Source of the DNA: Membranipora membranacea
Lineage: Eukaryota; Bryozoa; Gymnolaemata; Cheilostomatida; Membraniporidae
Length of the DNA stretch: 64,000 nt
NCBI GenBank assembly: GCA_914767715.1
Contig: OU612067.1
Span: forward strand, 24,776,162 to 24,840,161
Direction: 5' to 3'
In this document: positions 53,901 to 63,830 of the stretch, one piece after another
Layout of the letters: each line of letters opens with the position of its first letter
Numbering within the stretch: the stretch's first letter is position 1
Program-made: the position numbers and the translations under genes
The notes under the pieces: model-generated
The model's database searches: none
The model's input: the letters and a program-made list of their open reading frames with translations, nothing else
Told to the model about the DNA's origin: nothing

Positions 53901-56900
53901 TCGTATCATCGCTTCGGGCTTATATCAAGTCAAAACAACTTGCGATGGTATCTCAAGCTTTTGAGCGAGAAACAATCGTATTTTCCACAAATTCAGATTG
54001 ATATAATGACGTATCCAACAAACCAGATCATATGGCATATATAATGTTACAGACCTTGCTTGGGAGGGCTGCAGCCATTTTGCAAGCTGCTCCTCAAAGA
54101 ATTGCTTCATAGCTACCCGGTTCAGCGCTTCAACTTGTCTACAATGAAAACATAACGCAATGAAAACATAACGCAGATTTATCAGCACCCTGATGTTAAG
54201 AAGATAACTCCTGAATTTTCTGTAAACTTCAGGTTGAGTGCAGATTAATCATCTTTTGTTTCACGCCCTTTAACACGTACACAAACTGAATAAGCTACCT
54301 TGACTGAGTCTCATTCGATTGATATAATCACTTATTGATCAGTTGTTTGTCGATTGACTAGCATTACCAAAAAGAACTAAAAGAATGTGTATTATCATGT
54401 GCCAGTTTACAGGCAAATCTGAATCCTTGGCTTGAAGTATGATAGCTGAAATACCCTTTAAATCTTGCTGTGCACAAATGTAATAATCTCATAAAGAGGT
54501 ATAATCTTACCCATCATATATGGAGCTGTAGTTGATATAAGCAGCAAGTATGCAGGCAAGTCTATCAATACCTCCCTTACAATGGAACACAACCACATGA
54601 TCCCTAGATTTCTGTATCCAGGAGGCCACTGTACGGCTGATATTACATATTGAGTCCAGAGAAGGAGCCAGGGTTGCCGGGAATCCATATTCACAAACTT
54701 GAGGATTATTCTGCTCCAGTATACGGGACACCGGGGAGAGGTTTATAATCTGAAAAACAAAATGGTCTAATGTTAGTTCTGAATCAGTATCATGACAATA
54801 GTGGCCAATTTAACATCTAGCCTAAAGACAATTTACCTTATTATGTATGTCAAAAATGATGCATAATGATGACTCAAATTGAGTAGCCCGTGATACTCAA
54901 TATCTGAAAGAGGGACACTGTATTCTGCTCTTAAAATTTCACACAATGACACAAGTAACGCAAATTATGAGTAGCATTAGCCGTATCTAGTAAGAAAATC
55001 ATACGATTTCAGTGAAAAGACAACTTCCATATTTTACATGGCATTAAGTTTTCCAGTTCATTCACATATTCGGAACCTATAATCAGTGACGGTTTCAAAA
55101 TACTGCAAACTATTCTAGTCAAACGGTCAAGCGCATCCCATTATAAGCCTACAATACTATGCTGTTGTACCAAATTCACCTGTTGAAATATTATTAGAAA
55201 CCAGAAGATCCAATAACATATTTATTGCTTCGGTTGTCAAAATAAAAACATCAAGATAATATCATCAAGTTCAATACTCTATTTCGAATTCCAAAAATTT
55301 ATTCAAGTGCAAACCATCTGAATTAAAAATGATGCGCAGTGACATATTATACATTGTAGTAAGTTAAACTGTGACCGTGTGCTAACCTACTGGTACTTCT
55401 CATAGGGCATCTTATTATGTCAATGATCAAGGTATTATATGGACATGACCAAATACAATGTATCCTATGGAACCTATGTAGTTTCATTTGGGTTTTGCAT
55501 ACAAGAGTCAATATAGTTGTTTGTGGATGGAAGAGTCTTTTGCGCCGCCTAACGCCAATACCTTAGTTATGTGTGACCGATTTACACAAGAGAAAAATAA
55601 TATGCTCCGCTCCCATTGAGATACTGTCTTATACTAAAGGGAAATATACCAGCCAATCACTATGAAAAGGCTTCGGCTAGTGTGTCTAAGATCTTTATTG
55701 AGAAAAAACTGCGTTAGACGTGACTCACTTAAGTAATCCAGAGGAGTAAGTATTCGCAAGATAGCTAGCATTGCGTCAACCCAAACTAACGAAACTAAAC
55801 TCTAGCCAATATTTACTCCTGAAGTGTAGTCCAGTAAGATATAACAATACTCACAGCGTATTTATCGCCGTGCTTAGCTCTGAGCATATCAGAAACTTCT
55901 TTAGCATTCTGTCTGTACGTAACTTCACTTCCGTCATCAGGGAAGCACAGAGCTGTAACAAAACCACATACTATCCGATTATAATGCCCATTTTGTAACA
56001 TGTTAGCATCTGGCTGATAATGATTGCTCCAGAATAGTTTCTGGTTTCCTCACTAAATACTCAAACTCCAGAAGAACTTGACCTGCTAACAGTGTTAGCG
56101 TCCTTCCTACCCTCATCATCTGGTCCTAAATGAGGAGGTTAAGTTCAGAACACTGAGGGTCACAGAGGCCATGAAAACTGAAAGTTGTATAACATGGTGT
56201 AATTTTCAACTCCTGAACTGTTTTCATGGCTTCAGTTGGATTTTTGTTGTTATCTCACTGTAGGTGAGAATAAAAAATCAAAACCAGGAGCCAAAATAAA
56301 CTTTGCTTCATCAAGACCTGATACACAGGTATCATTAACAATGTGCTCTCCGTCTTTTCATCTAAACAACCAGACTGAGGAAATAATAACAAAACTCAAT
56401 ATAATCGGAGTCTGGGCGTTCTAGGAAATAAACCAGCCATGGGCTACTGCTAGTTTGGATCATGTTCAAGATTGAGGACGAATGTAATCTACTTCAGTTC
56501 CAATTCCTCGTGAACAAAATTCAGAAGTCATAGAGACAAATTAGTAGAGAACATGGTACCATGACAATTGATGACATCCGCAAGTCTTGGCCCTTGGGTA
56601 CAGACAGCCTTATAACTTGGCAGATAGTTTGTATGGAAGGATTCTGTTTGTAACTAGGCTAAATGTGGCTTGAAATTCGAAACTTACAATCTTTGACCAC
56701 TTAAAGTTGGCATTTATAAATGTAGTGAAAAGCTATGAAAAAGGGGAGGCACATGCTCTGTAGAGAGAACAACTCAGAATAACGCACTAAAGACTGCGAG
56801 GATTTACAACTCTCAGGTCACTCTGAGTGTAGTATGTGTGATAGATAGATATTGGATAGTGAGATGTCATATGAATTATTGATTTCAAGTAAATATTTCA

Positions 56901-59527
56901 CTATGGTATGCTATAGTTGCCATCATGGGAGTTATGAACTTCCAATAAACTGTCCTCATAATTCAACATGATAAATCAGGCAAATTTGCTCTGCACAGTA
57001 AAATTTCCATCCCAGAATGCAACAGTTTTGGATAGTTACTTTTTTCTGCCCATCCATACCTATGATATTTTCAGTGATATACGTCAGCTCCATGTCAAAC
57101 TCCTGTTCGCTGTGATGTGACGGAGCCAGAGATGAACTGGTCTCACTGTGTGATGACATCATATCCGGGGAGAAGACTCCGCCTCCTCCTCCTCGAGCTC
57201 CGCCTCCTGAGTAACTCAGAGAAGGGTGTCCTGATCCACCGTTAATGTAACGCCTGTTTCAATAAAAAATAAATGTAAATTAGCACATAAATTTAATGAG
57301 ATGTCAAGACCGAAGTCACAGAGAGCTAGCCTTGTAACGCGCGCACGGTTTTGGGACCAAACCAAAAAACCCAAAGACGTGACAAGCGGCGTGACTAGGC
57401 TAACAGAGAGGAACTAAAAGTCACAATCTTGCACTGTTCTACCTAGCTGATCCAACCCCACCTGGCTATTCTGTCGAATAGTGTCCGCAGGGTAGATACA
57501 CTTGGTTTGATCAAGCTATCAGATAGCTGACTTTGAGTGTATCTAAGTCAGCTTATCGTGGTGTTGAAGCAATCTACCGTATGGTACACGTACCCTGACC
57601 CAATCACCAGTAGAATGGTGCAGAGGGTAGATAGATAATGTTGATGGACAGAATATAGATCAATATTAGAGCACTCAACCTAACCTAACATAATACTGGC
57701 CTAGAATCACCTAATGCCTACCCTCTAATGCCCCCTCATATTTGTATCATAGCAATGATGTAACATTTCCTGCCAGTGTAAACATATCAAGTGTGATGAG
57801 ACCATCTGAAGCGGTAAGAGAATCACCTCCGAGTATCACCAGGGAAATCTTACAAAGTTTACTCAGCTATGCACTAATGGTAGCAAAGTTATAATAACGA
57901 CAATAAGACTATCTAACGTAGTTGTTATCAATTCCACGAAAAAAGTGAACAGTAAATAATATGGCTAAATATGGATTTGAGTAACCTGAGAATATATGTT
58001 AAAGTAGGAAATATCATATCATTTACAATTGCAGGCATGGCTATCATGTTATCAGTCAGTACACTTTATTATCCTTGTCTGTTTTCTGTCAAAAGTGCTG
58101 CTGACTCAGAGGGTGATCAGACGAATACGGCAGCGCTTATAAAGATCATAACAGGATGCTAGCTTTCAATTTGTGAGAAACTATTTTGTAGTTTTACAGG
58201 GTTAGTCTGGGTCGCCAATATGTGCATTCCATCATCAATCCTCCGCCTATGATAATGGAGCGCCACTTCTGGCAGCTCTATGACTTTGTGAACATAGGTA
58301 AAATTAAGAGAAGAAGGATCGACAAAAGCATTCTAGCATGAAAATAAGATGGAAATCTTTCCAAATTTTAGTTTGACAACATAAAGCGATGGGGGAGAGC
58401 TAAGATAATAATTTGGCTGTCAGATTCAACCTGTATGGTTCTAAGTCTAACAGGACTCGAAACAGCCACCAGATGGGGTTGGTCATTTCAGAAATGATCA
58501 TTTCACTGGTTCAACAAAGGAGATTTGAACTCAAAAAGTTCAATGAATCTCATGGCAGACTGGCTTCTCAAGAACTGGTTCCATAAACTTATATAACACA
58601 ACATGGGCTCAGACAGACAGTACTTTCAAATCCACTCGAGCGACTTAATCTCTGAATAACATAGAAAATGGGCACACAAGTCATACCCCCAGGGTTTATC
58701 TCAGAATCAACAGCCATTCACAACAGTACAAAAGCATTAACAATACAATAGTACCTTTTGTATACTGTGAACTATAGTCGACACCCTTTTGACTGGAAAG
58801 TCAACTGTTAAAATAATCATTCAGCTATGTAAAAAATTACTAGGATAAACATTGCACCCCTGTTTTTGGCAAAATGAATCATTATTATCTTAATTATCAG
58901 TTTTGCTAGAGCGCTGATAAGCAAATATGACACTGGCTCATCACTCAACAACGAACTATAGAGACACAAGAAATCTCAAACTTGCCATTGATGCAAAATT
59001 AAAAGTTTCCTGAATATGGTGCACAGTTCATCGCAAGGTTTCAGAGTTAGTGACGAAGGGTTATCTGAACATATAGGCAGTTGCACATCATACAGTCGCC
59101 ATATGCTGACTCTGATGACCTTAATATACGGCTGCCGCATAATGTCACAGTCACATTCCATTGCCAAATGTCTCTGCATCCATTTATCAAATTACACAAT
59201 ATTTGATTATCGTCCCCACCCATATAAGCGCTCAATTATTGAGCATTCTCTCATAATGAGTGCAGGGACAATGTACTAAAAAAGCGAGTTGCCAGCTATA
59301 AAAGTAGCTTCACAATAAGAGCGCTTTGTCTCTTCATCGGCCAGCAGTTTACAGGTTCCAAACAAACTTGAAAACGTCCAGATCAGTCAGACCAAACTTA
59401 GGAAAATGTAAAACCCCATAACTTAGCATACATCCAGTCAGATTAGAAGCAACATTAACCCTAACTGTAATAGAATACCGTGACCCGTACTTCACACTCA
59501 CCCTGCGTTGTGAATATAATCCACCAT
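19079..59527 (-). CDS. TNS: Tensin (PTP-C2-linker-SH2-PTB focal adhesion protein), 33 coding exons
   Basis: Adaptor linking integrin tails and phosphotyrosine proteins to actin. Exons in coding order: 59527-59502, 57253-57060, 55952-55855, 54749-54511, 54138-54055, 53623-53450, 52520-52324, 47355-47296, 46256-46164, 43426-43259, 42700-42323, 39614-39352, 37904-37740, 37400-37244, 36383-36231, 34567-34511, 33509-33436, 32115-about 31924, 31688-31583, 30903-30778, 30283-30179, 28911-28786, 27873-27514, 26342-26180, 25747-25460, 25078-24699, 23028-22933, 22593-22372, 21932-21855, 20977-20849, 20479-20311, 20023-19910, 19205-19079. Borders are GT/AG and phases agree throughout; the exon 18 donor is unresolved. 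About 1786 residues, near human TNS1 (about 1735). Order: glycine-rich N-terminus, PTEN-like PTP domain (about 63-213), C2 (214-357), long disordered linker, SH2 (about 1495-1606), PTB (1608-1786). Which vertebrate paralogue it matches is not meaningful here; it is probably the single ancestral tensin type. Confidence 0.93.
21157..21637. mobile_element. Non-autonomous DNA transposon (MITE) with 8-bp target duplication
   Basis: A 481-bp element in the intron between tensin exons 29 and 30. Both ends start CATAGACTTAATAAT, and the two arms (about 150 bp each) are inverted near-copies, including the shared internal block CATTGGAAGGTGTAGAAGCA. It is flanked on both sides by GCCAACAC (21149-21156 and 21638-21645), an exact 8-bp target-site duplication. 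That length fits hAT, P or Merlin-type transposases. No transposase ORF is inside. Confidence 0.85.
21855..23028 (-). CDS. TNS: Tensin exons 27-29: SH2 domain
   Basis: Exons 23028-22933, 22593-22372 and 21932-21855. The domain begins with [17 protein letters not shown]. It carries the phosphotyrosine-binding [20 protein letters not shown], with the invariant Arg of FIVRDS at about residue 1523, and ends with [20 protein letters not shown]. All three exons are phase 1-1. The key Arg is intact, so phosphotyrosine binding is expected. Confidence 0.95.
24699..30283 (-). CDS. TNS: Tensin exons 21-26: low-complexity Gly/Ser/Met/His/Gln-rich linker
   Basis: Exons 30283-30179, 28911-28786, 27873-27514, 26342-26180, 25747-25460 and 25078-24699. 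The protein here is disordered and rich in Gly, Met, His, Gln and Ser: [11 protein letters not shown], then a Pro-rich segment ([16 protein letters not shown]), [22 protein letters not shown], and a Gln/His block (QQQQQHH) in exon 26. Few folded elements are expected. The segments SPISPGDS and [10 protein letters not shown] are the most conserved-looking short stretches. Vertebrate tensins have an equally long disordered linker but a different composition. Confidence 0.88.
29207..29334. repeat. Imperfect hairpin repeat (copy 2 of a dispersed family)
   Basis: Same order of blocks as the copy at 18-152: GATCAAG, a CTGCC..TATTTGG block, CTCCCCCTC, TAAGCCGCAG, then the inverted blocks. The centre, AGTAGCTCAACTGTAGAAC, resembles a tRNA A-box region, so a tRNA-related origin is possible but not shown. 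It lies in a tensin intron. Confidence 0.5.
30778..31688 (-). CDS. TNS: Tensin exons 19-20: duplicated acidic SFKPVG motif
   Basis: Exon 19 (31688-31583) holds [19 protein letters not shown] and exon 20 (30903-30778) holds [20 protein letters not shown]. Both end at the same point in the repeat, with a phase 1 donor after the ESG-like tail, which suggests duplication of an exon or its 3' half. The remaining parts are Pro-rich ([20 protein letters not shown]). The motif is probably a short linear binding site; its partner is unknown. Confidence 0.88.
31866..36383 (-). CDS. TNS: Tensin exons 15-18: charged helix and coiled coil
   Basis: Exons 36383-36231, 34567-34511, 33509-33436 and 32115-about 31924. 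Exon 15 starts with [17 protein letters not shown], a highly charged helix. Exons 16-18 give a continuous heptad-like segment ([47 protein letters not shown]), then an Asn-rich tail. The donor of exon 18 is uncertain. The frame stays open to 31864 but the next exon needs phase 0, which leaves GT at 31923-31922 (used here) or at 31989-31988; neither is a strong donor. Confidence 0.8.
37244..47355 (-). CDS. TNS: Tensin exons 8-14: end of C2 domain and first half of linker
   Basis: Exons 47355-47296, 46256-46164, 43426-43259, 42700-42323, 39614-39352, 37904-37740 and 37400-37244. Exon 8 ([15 protein letters not shown]) closes the C2 domain. Exon 10 has a basic patch ([13 protein letters not shown]). 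Exon 11 is Ser/Thr/His/Asn-rich. Exon 12 opens with [13 protein letters not shown], an LD-like amphipathic helix at about residues 577-585. Exon 13 has a Gln-rich helix ([14 protein letters not shown]). Junction phases agree at every border. Confidence 0.9.
40108..40154. repeat. Palindrome with a 16-bp stem
   Basis: AACCAGAGACTATAGA (40108-40123) is followed by an AT-rich loop and its exact complement TCTATAGTCTCTGGTT (40139-40154). It sits in a tensin intron. It may be the collapsed remnant of an inverted-repeat element. Confidence 0.75.
47356..52323 (-). other. Largest tensin intron (about 5 kb)
   Basis: Intron between exons 7 and 8, inside the C2 domain. No coding signal on either strand was recognised. 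It includes a hairpin at 48295-48354, in which GGATCCAAG and CTTGGATCC pair with outer AGCC..TAATG and ATTACGGCT. Alternative exons cannot be excluded by eye. Confidence 0.5.
52324..53623 (-). CDS. TNS: Tensin exons 6-7: C2 domain
   Basis: Exons 53623-53450 and 52520-52324. Exon 6 finishes the PTP-C2 connection with [16 protein letters not shown] and [10 protein letters not shown], both strongly tensin-like. Exon 7 carries the beta strands of the C2 domain ([25 protein letters not shown]). In PTEN and tensin this domain packs on the phosphatase domain and can contact membrane. The exon 6 donor is GTAAGT and the next exon supplies the missing base of a Leu codon. Confidence 0.92.
54055..57253 (-). 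CDS. TNS: Tensin exons 2-5: glycine-rich N-terminus and PTEN-like phosphatase domain
   Basis: Exons 57253-57060, 55952-55855, 54749-54511 and 54138-54055. Exon 2 codes a Gly/Ser-rich segment and then [13 protein letters not shown], the usual start of the tensin phosphatase domain. Exon 3 gives [20 protein letters not shown]. Exon 4 contains the P-loop HCKGGIDR with Cys163 and Arg169, so the CX5R core is present. The WPD-equivalent loop reads [10 protein letters not shown], with Ala where tensin and PTEN relatives have Asp. After the P-loop Arg comes LA, not the usual TG or IG. Exon 5 carries [13 protein letters not shown] and PSQAR. Its donor, AG|GTCTGT, is weak but keeps the frame. Confidence 0.92.
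58200..58297 (+). CDS. Possible orphan exon inside tensin intron 1, function unknown
   Basis: A pyrimidine-rich acceptor (TTTTGTAGTTTTACAG) and a good donor (CATAG, then GTAAAA) bound a 98-base open stretch coding [19 protein letters not shown] followed by [12 protein letters not shown]. The frame is closed upstream by a TAG close to the acceptor. The composition (PPP, aromatic-rich) looks protein-like, but I recognise no family and found no partner exon on the plus strand. The opposite strand is open too, so the coding strand is not certain. Confidence 0.2.
59502..59527 (-). CDS. TNS: Tensin exon 1: start codon exon
   Basis: The ATG at 59527-59525 begins 26 coding bases (MVDYIHNAG) before a strong donor GTGAGT. 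The phase (two bases over) joins exon 2 to give [11 protein letters not shown] with no stop. It was chosen because it is the nearest upstream ATG with a strong donor in the right phase. Upstream bases (GTCACTGAGG) would be 5' UTR. Alternative first exons are possible. Confidence 0.55.
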
Positions 59528-61775
59528 CCTCAGTGACAGGCTTCTGGCGGGTCAACTAGTACGTCCTACTGAACGACACCCTCTGACTATCTGAGTATGA
59601 GCCAAGTCGGTCAGAGTAAACTAAATAGGAAAAATATGCAGTTATGTAATAATTGATATAATCATAGACAAAAATGTAACAAAGCTTGCGTTTATAGAAG
59701 AGATCAGAAAAATATTTCTGACATGTCATCTATAGAAAACTGAAATCAACTCTGTGTAAATCTTAGCTCAACCAAAGATACTATAAGTCGTTGGCTCAAC
59801 TGAGAAATGGTTTCAGGGATTAAATTGTTGAACAGTAAATCACAACAAGGACAAAACTGACAACACAAGAGTTTGATTGTGACAGTGACCATTAAATTTT
59901 GGCAATGATACAGATGTATGTGATAGTAATAAAAAAAGTAGCAAGGACAAGGATTCTTGTTTCAGAGCTTATTGCTCAAAACTATCGGAGGTCTTCTTTC
60001 TATGAGAAAACCTTGAGTTCTGGTTGAATACATGTGTGGTGGAGTTGAATAGATAGTCAGTCAATTTGGCTCAGATTCCTTTCAATATACAGAGCTTTGG
60101 AGGTTCAAATTTTGCTTCCTCTCCCCAACAGTCTTTCCCTCTGAGCTAGGCCTACAGTACACCACCCTGACTTGCCTGGTAAGTGCAAACTTGGATCATC
60201 TTGGGGGGGGGGCACTGCTGGCCTGGCTTACAGGCATCGCTATTGTTCAGGTTATCGTTGAGGTTTCTCTGATAAATTTTGATAAACATTATTCAGTCTT
60301 ACTTACAGTTTTTCTGAGTTGCTATATCTCCCAGCTTTTTCCGTCGAAAGTCTCGTCAAGAGTAATCCTCAGCTGTCTGATTTTCCGGCAGTATTATTTA
60401 ATTCACTTCAACCTCTGCATATGAATTCAGACAGCACTATAAGTTAAGTGAGGTTATGTTAACAATGCAATCTAATCCGTAATACTCAGTCAATTGTATA
60501 CATGGCAGAGCAAGCAAACCAAAATATTATTGTTACTCATTTCGATAAGGTGTTTTATACAAGTTATAATATTTTATATCTCAGCTTACAATGAATTACA
60601 CTCTAGTCGCACCTTCAATCAGTCGTAATGATTTGATAATGGATGTTTTCATTTGTATCAAATCATTTGTGACAAATAAAGGCCTGCCGTTGGACCTGCT
60701 TGAGCTAAGAAATCACTGCCCAGTATCTAGGATACAACAGCTCAGGTGAAGAATGCAAAGCTTTAAAATGCCATTTATCTCCTTTGTATTGTACTAAAGG
60801 TTAAGATCAAGTAGTGTCAAATTACCGCATTCAAATCATAAAAAAAGTCATGCTCCTACACAAAAAAGTGAACGATGATGTCTAATGGCTCGTGAAGTGA
60901 ACTGATTTCAACATTTAATATCCTGTATTGACTGAGATATGAGAATGTAGCCTATCTGTCATTAAATCCAAGACTCCAAAGATGAAATGTGCAGATATAA
61001 TGCAAAGTCAATGCTACATGTTTTGTAAAGATAGTATATCCGCGCTGCAAAAGTCACCATAGTGTCTCGTTATGAATCTCGAATATCAGTAAGAAAAGAA
61101 CCATTCTCTTACCATAAAAGACTATAGAAGGCGTTGGCCACATCGGAATCCATTGAGTAGTTATCCACCTGCAGCTTTCAAAATCCAACCTACAAGCAAG
61201 TCTACTAGCTATAACATGATACCCTGGAATCTTTTACTTGTATGCTTACTAACAAAAACTAATAAATGACCTAGGTCAAACTGTGCCACAACAAATTATT
61301 GTCTACATGGTTAACAATGCAAAGTGGGAAGGGCCAGTGCTTGATTATTAAGTGCAATGCCCTCAATAGCGTAAGCAGGCAAAATAATCAATCAGACACA
61401 CAAGACAAACAGTATAGGTAAACAAATGTGGCAGGTTCTCCAATTCAATTGAATTAACTCAGTAAAAAAATTAGCTATTTAAAAGAAAGGACTATTTTCA
61501 TGCGATAGCGTCGGCCATCTTTCTTATCACATGCTATACCTGTATCAACTTCAGTGCTGTTTTTGTCTATAAATTTGACGGATAGGGATATGTACTATTG
61601 TGATCATCCCTGGATAAGCTAGCCACTTAAGTGAGAGTAAAAACTTTTGATGCCTGCGATTTTGAGAACATTTATCTTTATTATGTGTTCTTGCATCTGG
61701 GTATTCCGTGGTTCTATTTCATTTAAGGTTGACCATTAGTAGATATGGGAAGACATCGATGGCAGACCAAACTCC
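59528..61775. other. Upstream region of tensin, 5' UTR or intron
   Basis: No coding exon recognised. A short open frame at 60191-60424 on the plus strand starts in a G-run and has no domain features. The 5' UTR of tensin begins at the left edge; whether it continues or is spliced to a distant first exon cannot be told. Confidence 0.4.
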
Positions 61776-62127
61776 CATTACAAAATAAAGTACAGTTGTG
61801 AAATACCCTTTACCAGTGGTTCCTACATACCGTAGCAGCGGGTGGATTGTGTATACCCACAAATGAGTATAGCGAAAGTGGAGAACTGAGCCTAGCATAC
61901 ACGCGCCCCAGCATGCAATCACACGAATCCAACATGTATTCAGACAAGCACACTTTGCCTGCCATTGTACTCCTTTGTTCACCAAACAAAAGGCCTTTTG
62001 TTACACAACACTCATAGGTGCATTGGGCATGTCTCCCTGACATCCCCCCCAGGGGGATCCCTCCCTGACATAGGCCCCCAGGGCCTATCCAACATACTAC
62101 AGCATAACTGTACTTTATTTTGTAATG
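61776..62127 (+). mobile_element. MITE copy 1 with terminal inverted repeats
   Basis: 352 bp, bounded by CATTACAAAATAAAGTAC and its complement GTACTTTATTTTGTAATG. The same sequence recurs in opposite orientation at 62650-62974, with matching internal blocks such as CCACTGGTAA/TTACCAGTGG and AGCAGCGGGTGGATTGTG. Open frames seen in both copies arise from the shared sequence and show no transposase motif. No target-site duplication was found. Confidence 0.8.
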
Positions 62128-62649
62128 CCACGCTCATTGTTGGGGGACTTCATTGGATAGATGCCAAATTAGGTTTTATATCGACACAAGTATTTTCAAT
62201 AGATTGTACATGTGCAGTCTTGAAATATCCGGAGTTGTCATCTCTTGCTCATGTCACTACAGACAACTCTGAATTCACTCCAACAATATTACATTTACTA
62301 TCCTCAATGCCTCAATATAGATATAACAGTTTGGGATTGATACCATAATCCAAATTAGCTTTTAAATTCTCTTTCATATAATAATTAGCTCAACTACCAA
62401 CAAATTAAGAATGGATATGAATATCTAAATGAGCTTTTAAGTTCTTTGCCATATAAAATGAAGCAACACCTAACAAATTAAGACCCATCTTTTTAAATGT
62501 AGTCCATTGGTTATGGAACTGTGTCATACCTTATGATACCACATACATTCAGATATACATTAGACATAACTGATAGGACCAAGGAGTAACAGTTCCTCCG
62601 TGATCGGACAGTTTAGGTAATCCTAAAATTAACAGCCCCACCGGTCTTC
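62128..62649. other. Spacer between two inverted MITE copies
   Basis: About 520 bp. It contains two similar segments, AGCTTTTAAATTCT near 62357 and AGCTTTTAAGTTCT near 62432, each followed by TTGCCATATAA- or TTTCATATAA-like sequence and ACAAATTAAGA, so a local direct duplication of roughly 75 bp is likely. An open frame at 61965-62348 runs out of the MITE into this spacer; I see no domain in it. Confidence 0.45.
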
Positions 62650-62974
62650 CATTACAAAATAAAGTACACCTATGCTGTAGTATGTTGGATAGGCCCTGGG
62701 GGCCGATGTCAGGGAGACATGTCCCAAGAGACCTATGAGAGTTGTATAACAAAAGGCCTTTTGTTTGGTAAACAAAGGAGTACAATGGCAGGCAAAGTTT
62801 GCATGTCTGAATACATGTTGGATATGTGTGCTTGCATGCTGGGGAGCGTGTATGGTGGCCTCAATTCTCCACTTTTGATACACTCATTTGTGGGTAAACA
62901 CAATCCACCCGCTGCTACAATATGTAGGAACCACTGGTAAAGGGTATTTTACAACTGTACTTTATTTTGTAATG
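62650..62974 (-). mobile_element. MITE copy 2, inverted relative to copy 1
   Basis: 325 bp, with the same terminal sequence CATTACAAAATAAAGTAC at the left and its complement at the right. It is the reverse complement of the 61776-62127 copy apart from point differences and a shorter interior: copy 1 has an extra GATCCC/CCCAGG-rich piece near 62040-62070. Confidence 0.8.
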
Positions 62975-63759
62975 CATTTTTTAATTATATTGATGCGCAA
63001 CCAGAATTTACTACCTGCTATCCTACACTGACAAACTGTCAAACTACCTAAGCTCATTGAGCGCACACTAACATCACTATGCCTGCTTAACTCAGCACAA
63101 TCACCCACTTGGCCCAAAAAAAAGGAGATTATTTTGTTTCGTTATCCAAGAGACGCCTCTATGATCCCACATCCAAACGCCTATGAGTCGCAAAGGAGCA
63201 GCTGCCTGCACACCCAGGGTCTCTCAATAAGAATGATCGAGGCATTATAACATCAATGAACTAAACCTAGGTTCATTGATAATATAACTAGGTAACATAA
63301 CTATAATAACATAACAAAACTAGGAACATGACTAGGTTCATTGAAAACATAATGCATGGCCTTTCAATCACATAAGCCGCCCACCACCACTCATCAAGAA
63401 CATACATAGATCATTTTTGGTATGCGTGACCTGGGAAAGAGAATTCTAGCATGTCTTATTCAGATCAGTTATGAATGATCAACTGTCATTTTATTCAAGT
63501 TTTAAATTAAATTAAAATAGCCTTTATGTAGTATCTAGCAGTTTAGTAGGTAGTAAGCAAAGAGTGACCAAATTATACAAGAAACAAGTAATATAAATGA
63601 CGAGTTTGATGAAAGACTCAGTGTATATCAACCCTTGCATGAATAGAACCAGTACCTGTTAACAACGTTCACATAGTAAAAAGGCTCACAAGCTCAAGCT
63701 GCCTCTGATAACAGCAGAAAAACTAAGCTAGTTGAAGAAACATTCCCTATTTCACTTAC
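62975..63759. other. Non-coding upstream DNA
   Basis: No coding exon recognised. Repeated CTAGGTTCATTG blocks occur near 63268 and 63332. Confidence 0.4.
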
Positions 63760-63830
63760 CCAGTTTCTTGCTTCTGTCTATGTACTGTGAGTATTTTTCA
63801 TTGGTCAGCTGTTGTTGCTAGGTCCAATCA
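63760..63830 (-). promoter_or_regulatory. Possible distal promoter and untranslated first exon
   Basis: On the minus strand an inverted CCAAT box (ATTGG, at plus 63824-63828) and a direct CCAAT (plus 63800-63804) precede a strong splice donor (AAACTGG, then GTAAGTG) at 63759. The arrangement would suit an untranslated first exon of tensin about 4.2 kb upstream of the start codon. It rests on short motifs only. Confidence 0.2.

Noticed and set aside
61965-62348. 127-residue plus-strand open frame at the MITE pair
   Set aside because: It starts inside MITE copy 1, which has a related but differently framed partner in copy 2, and has no recognisable transposase or other domain.
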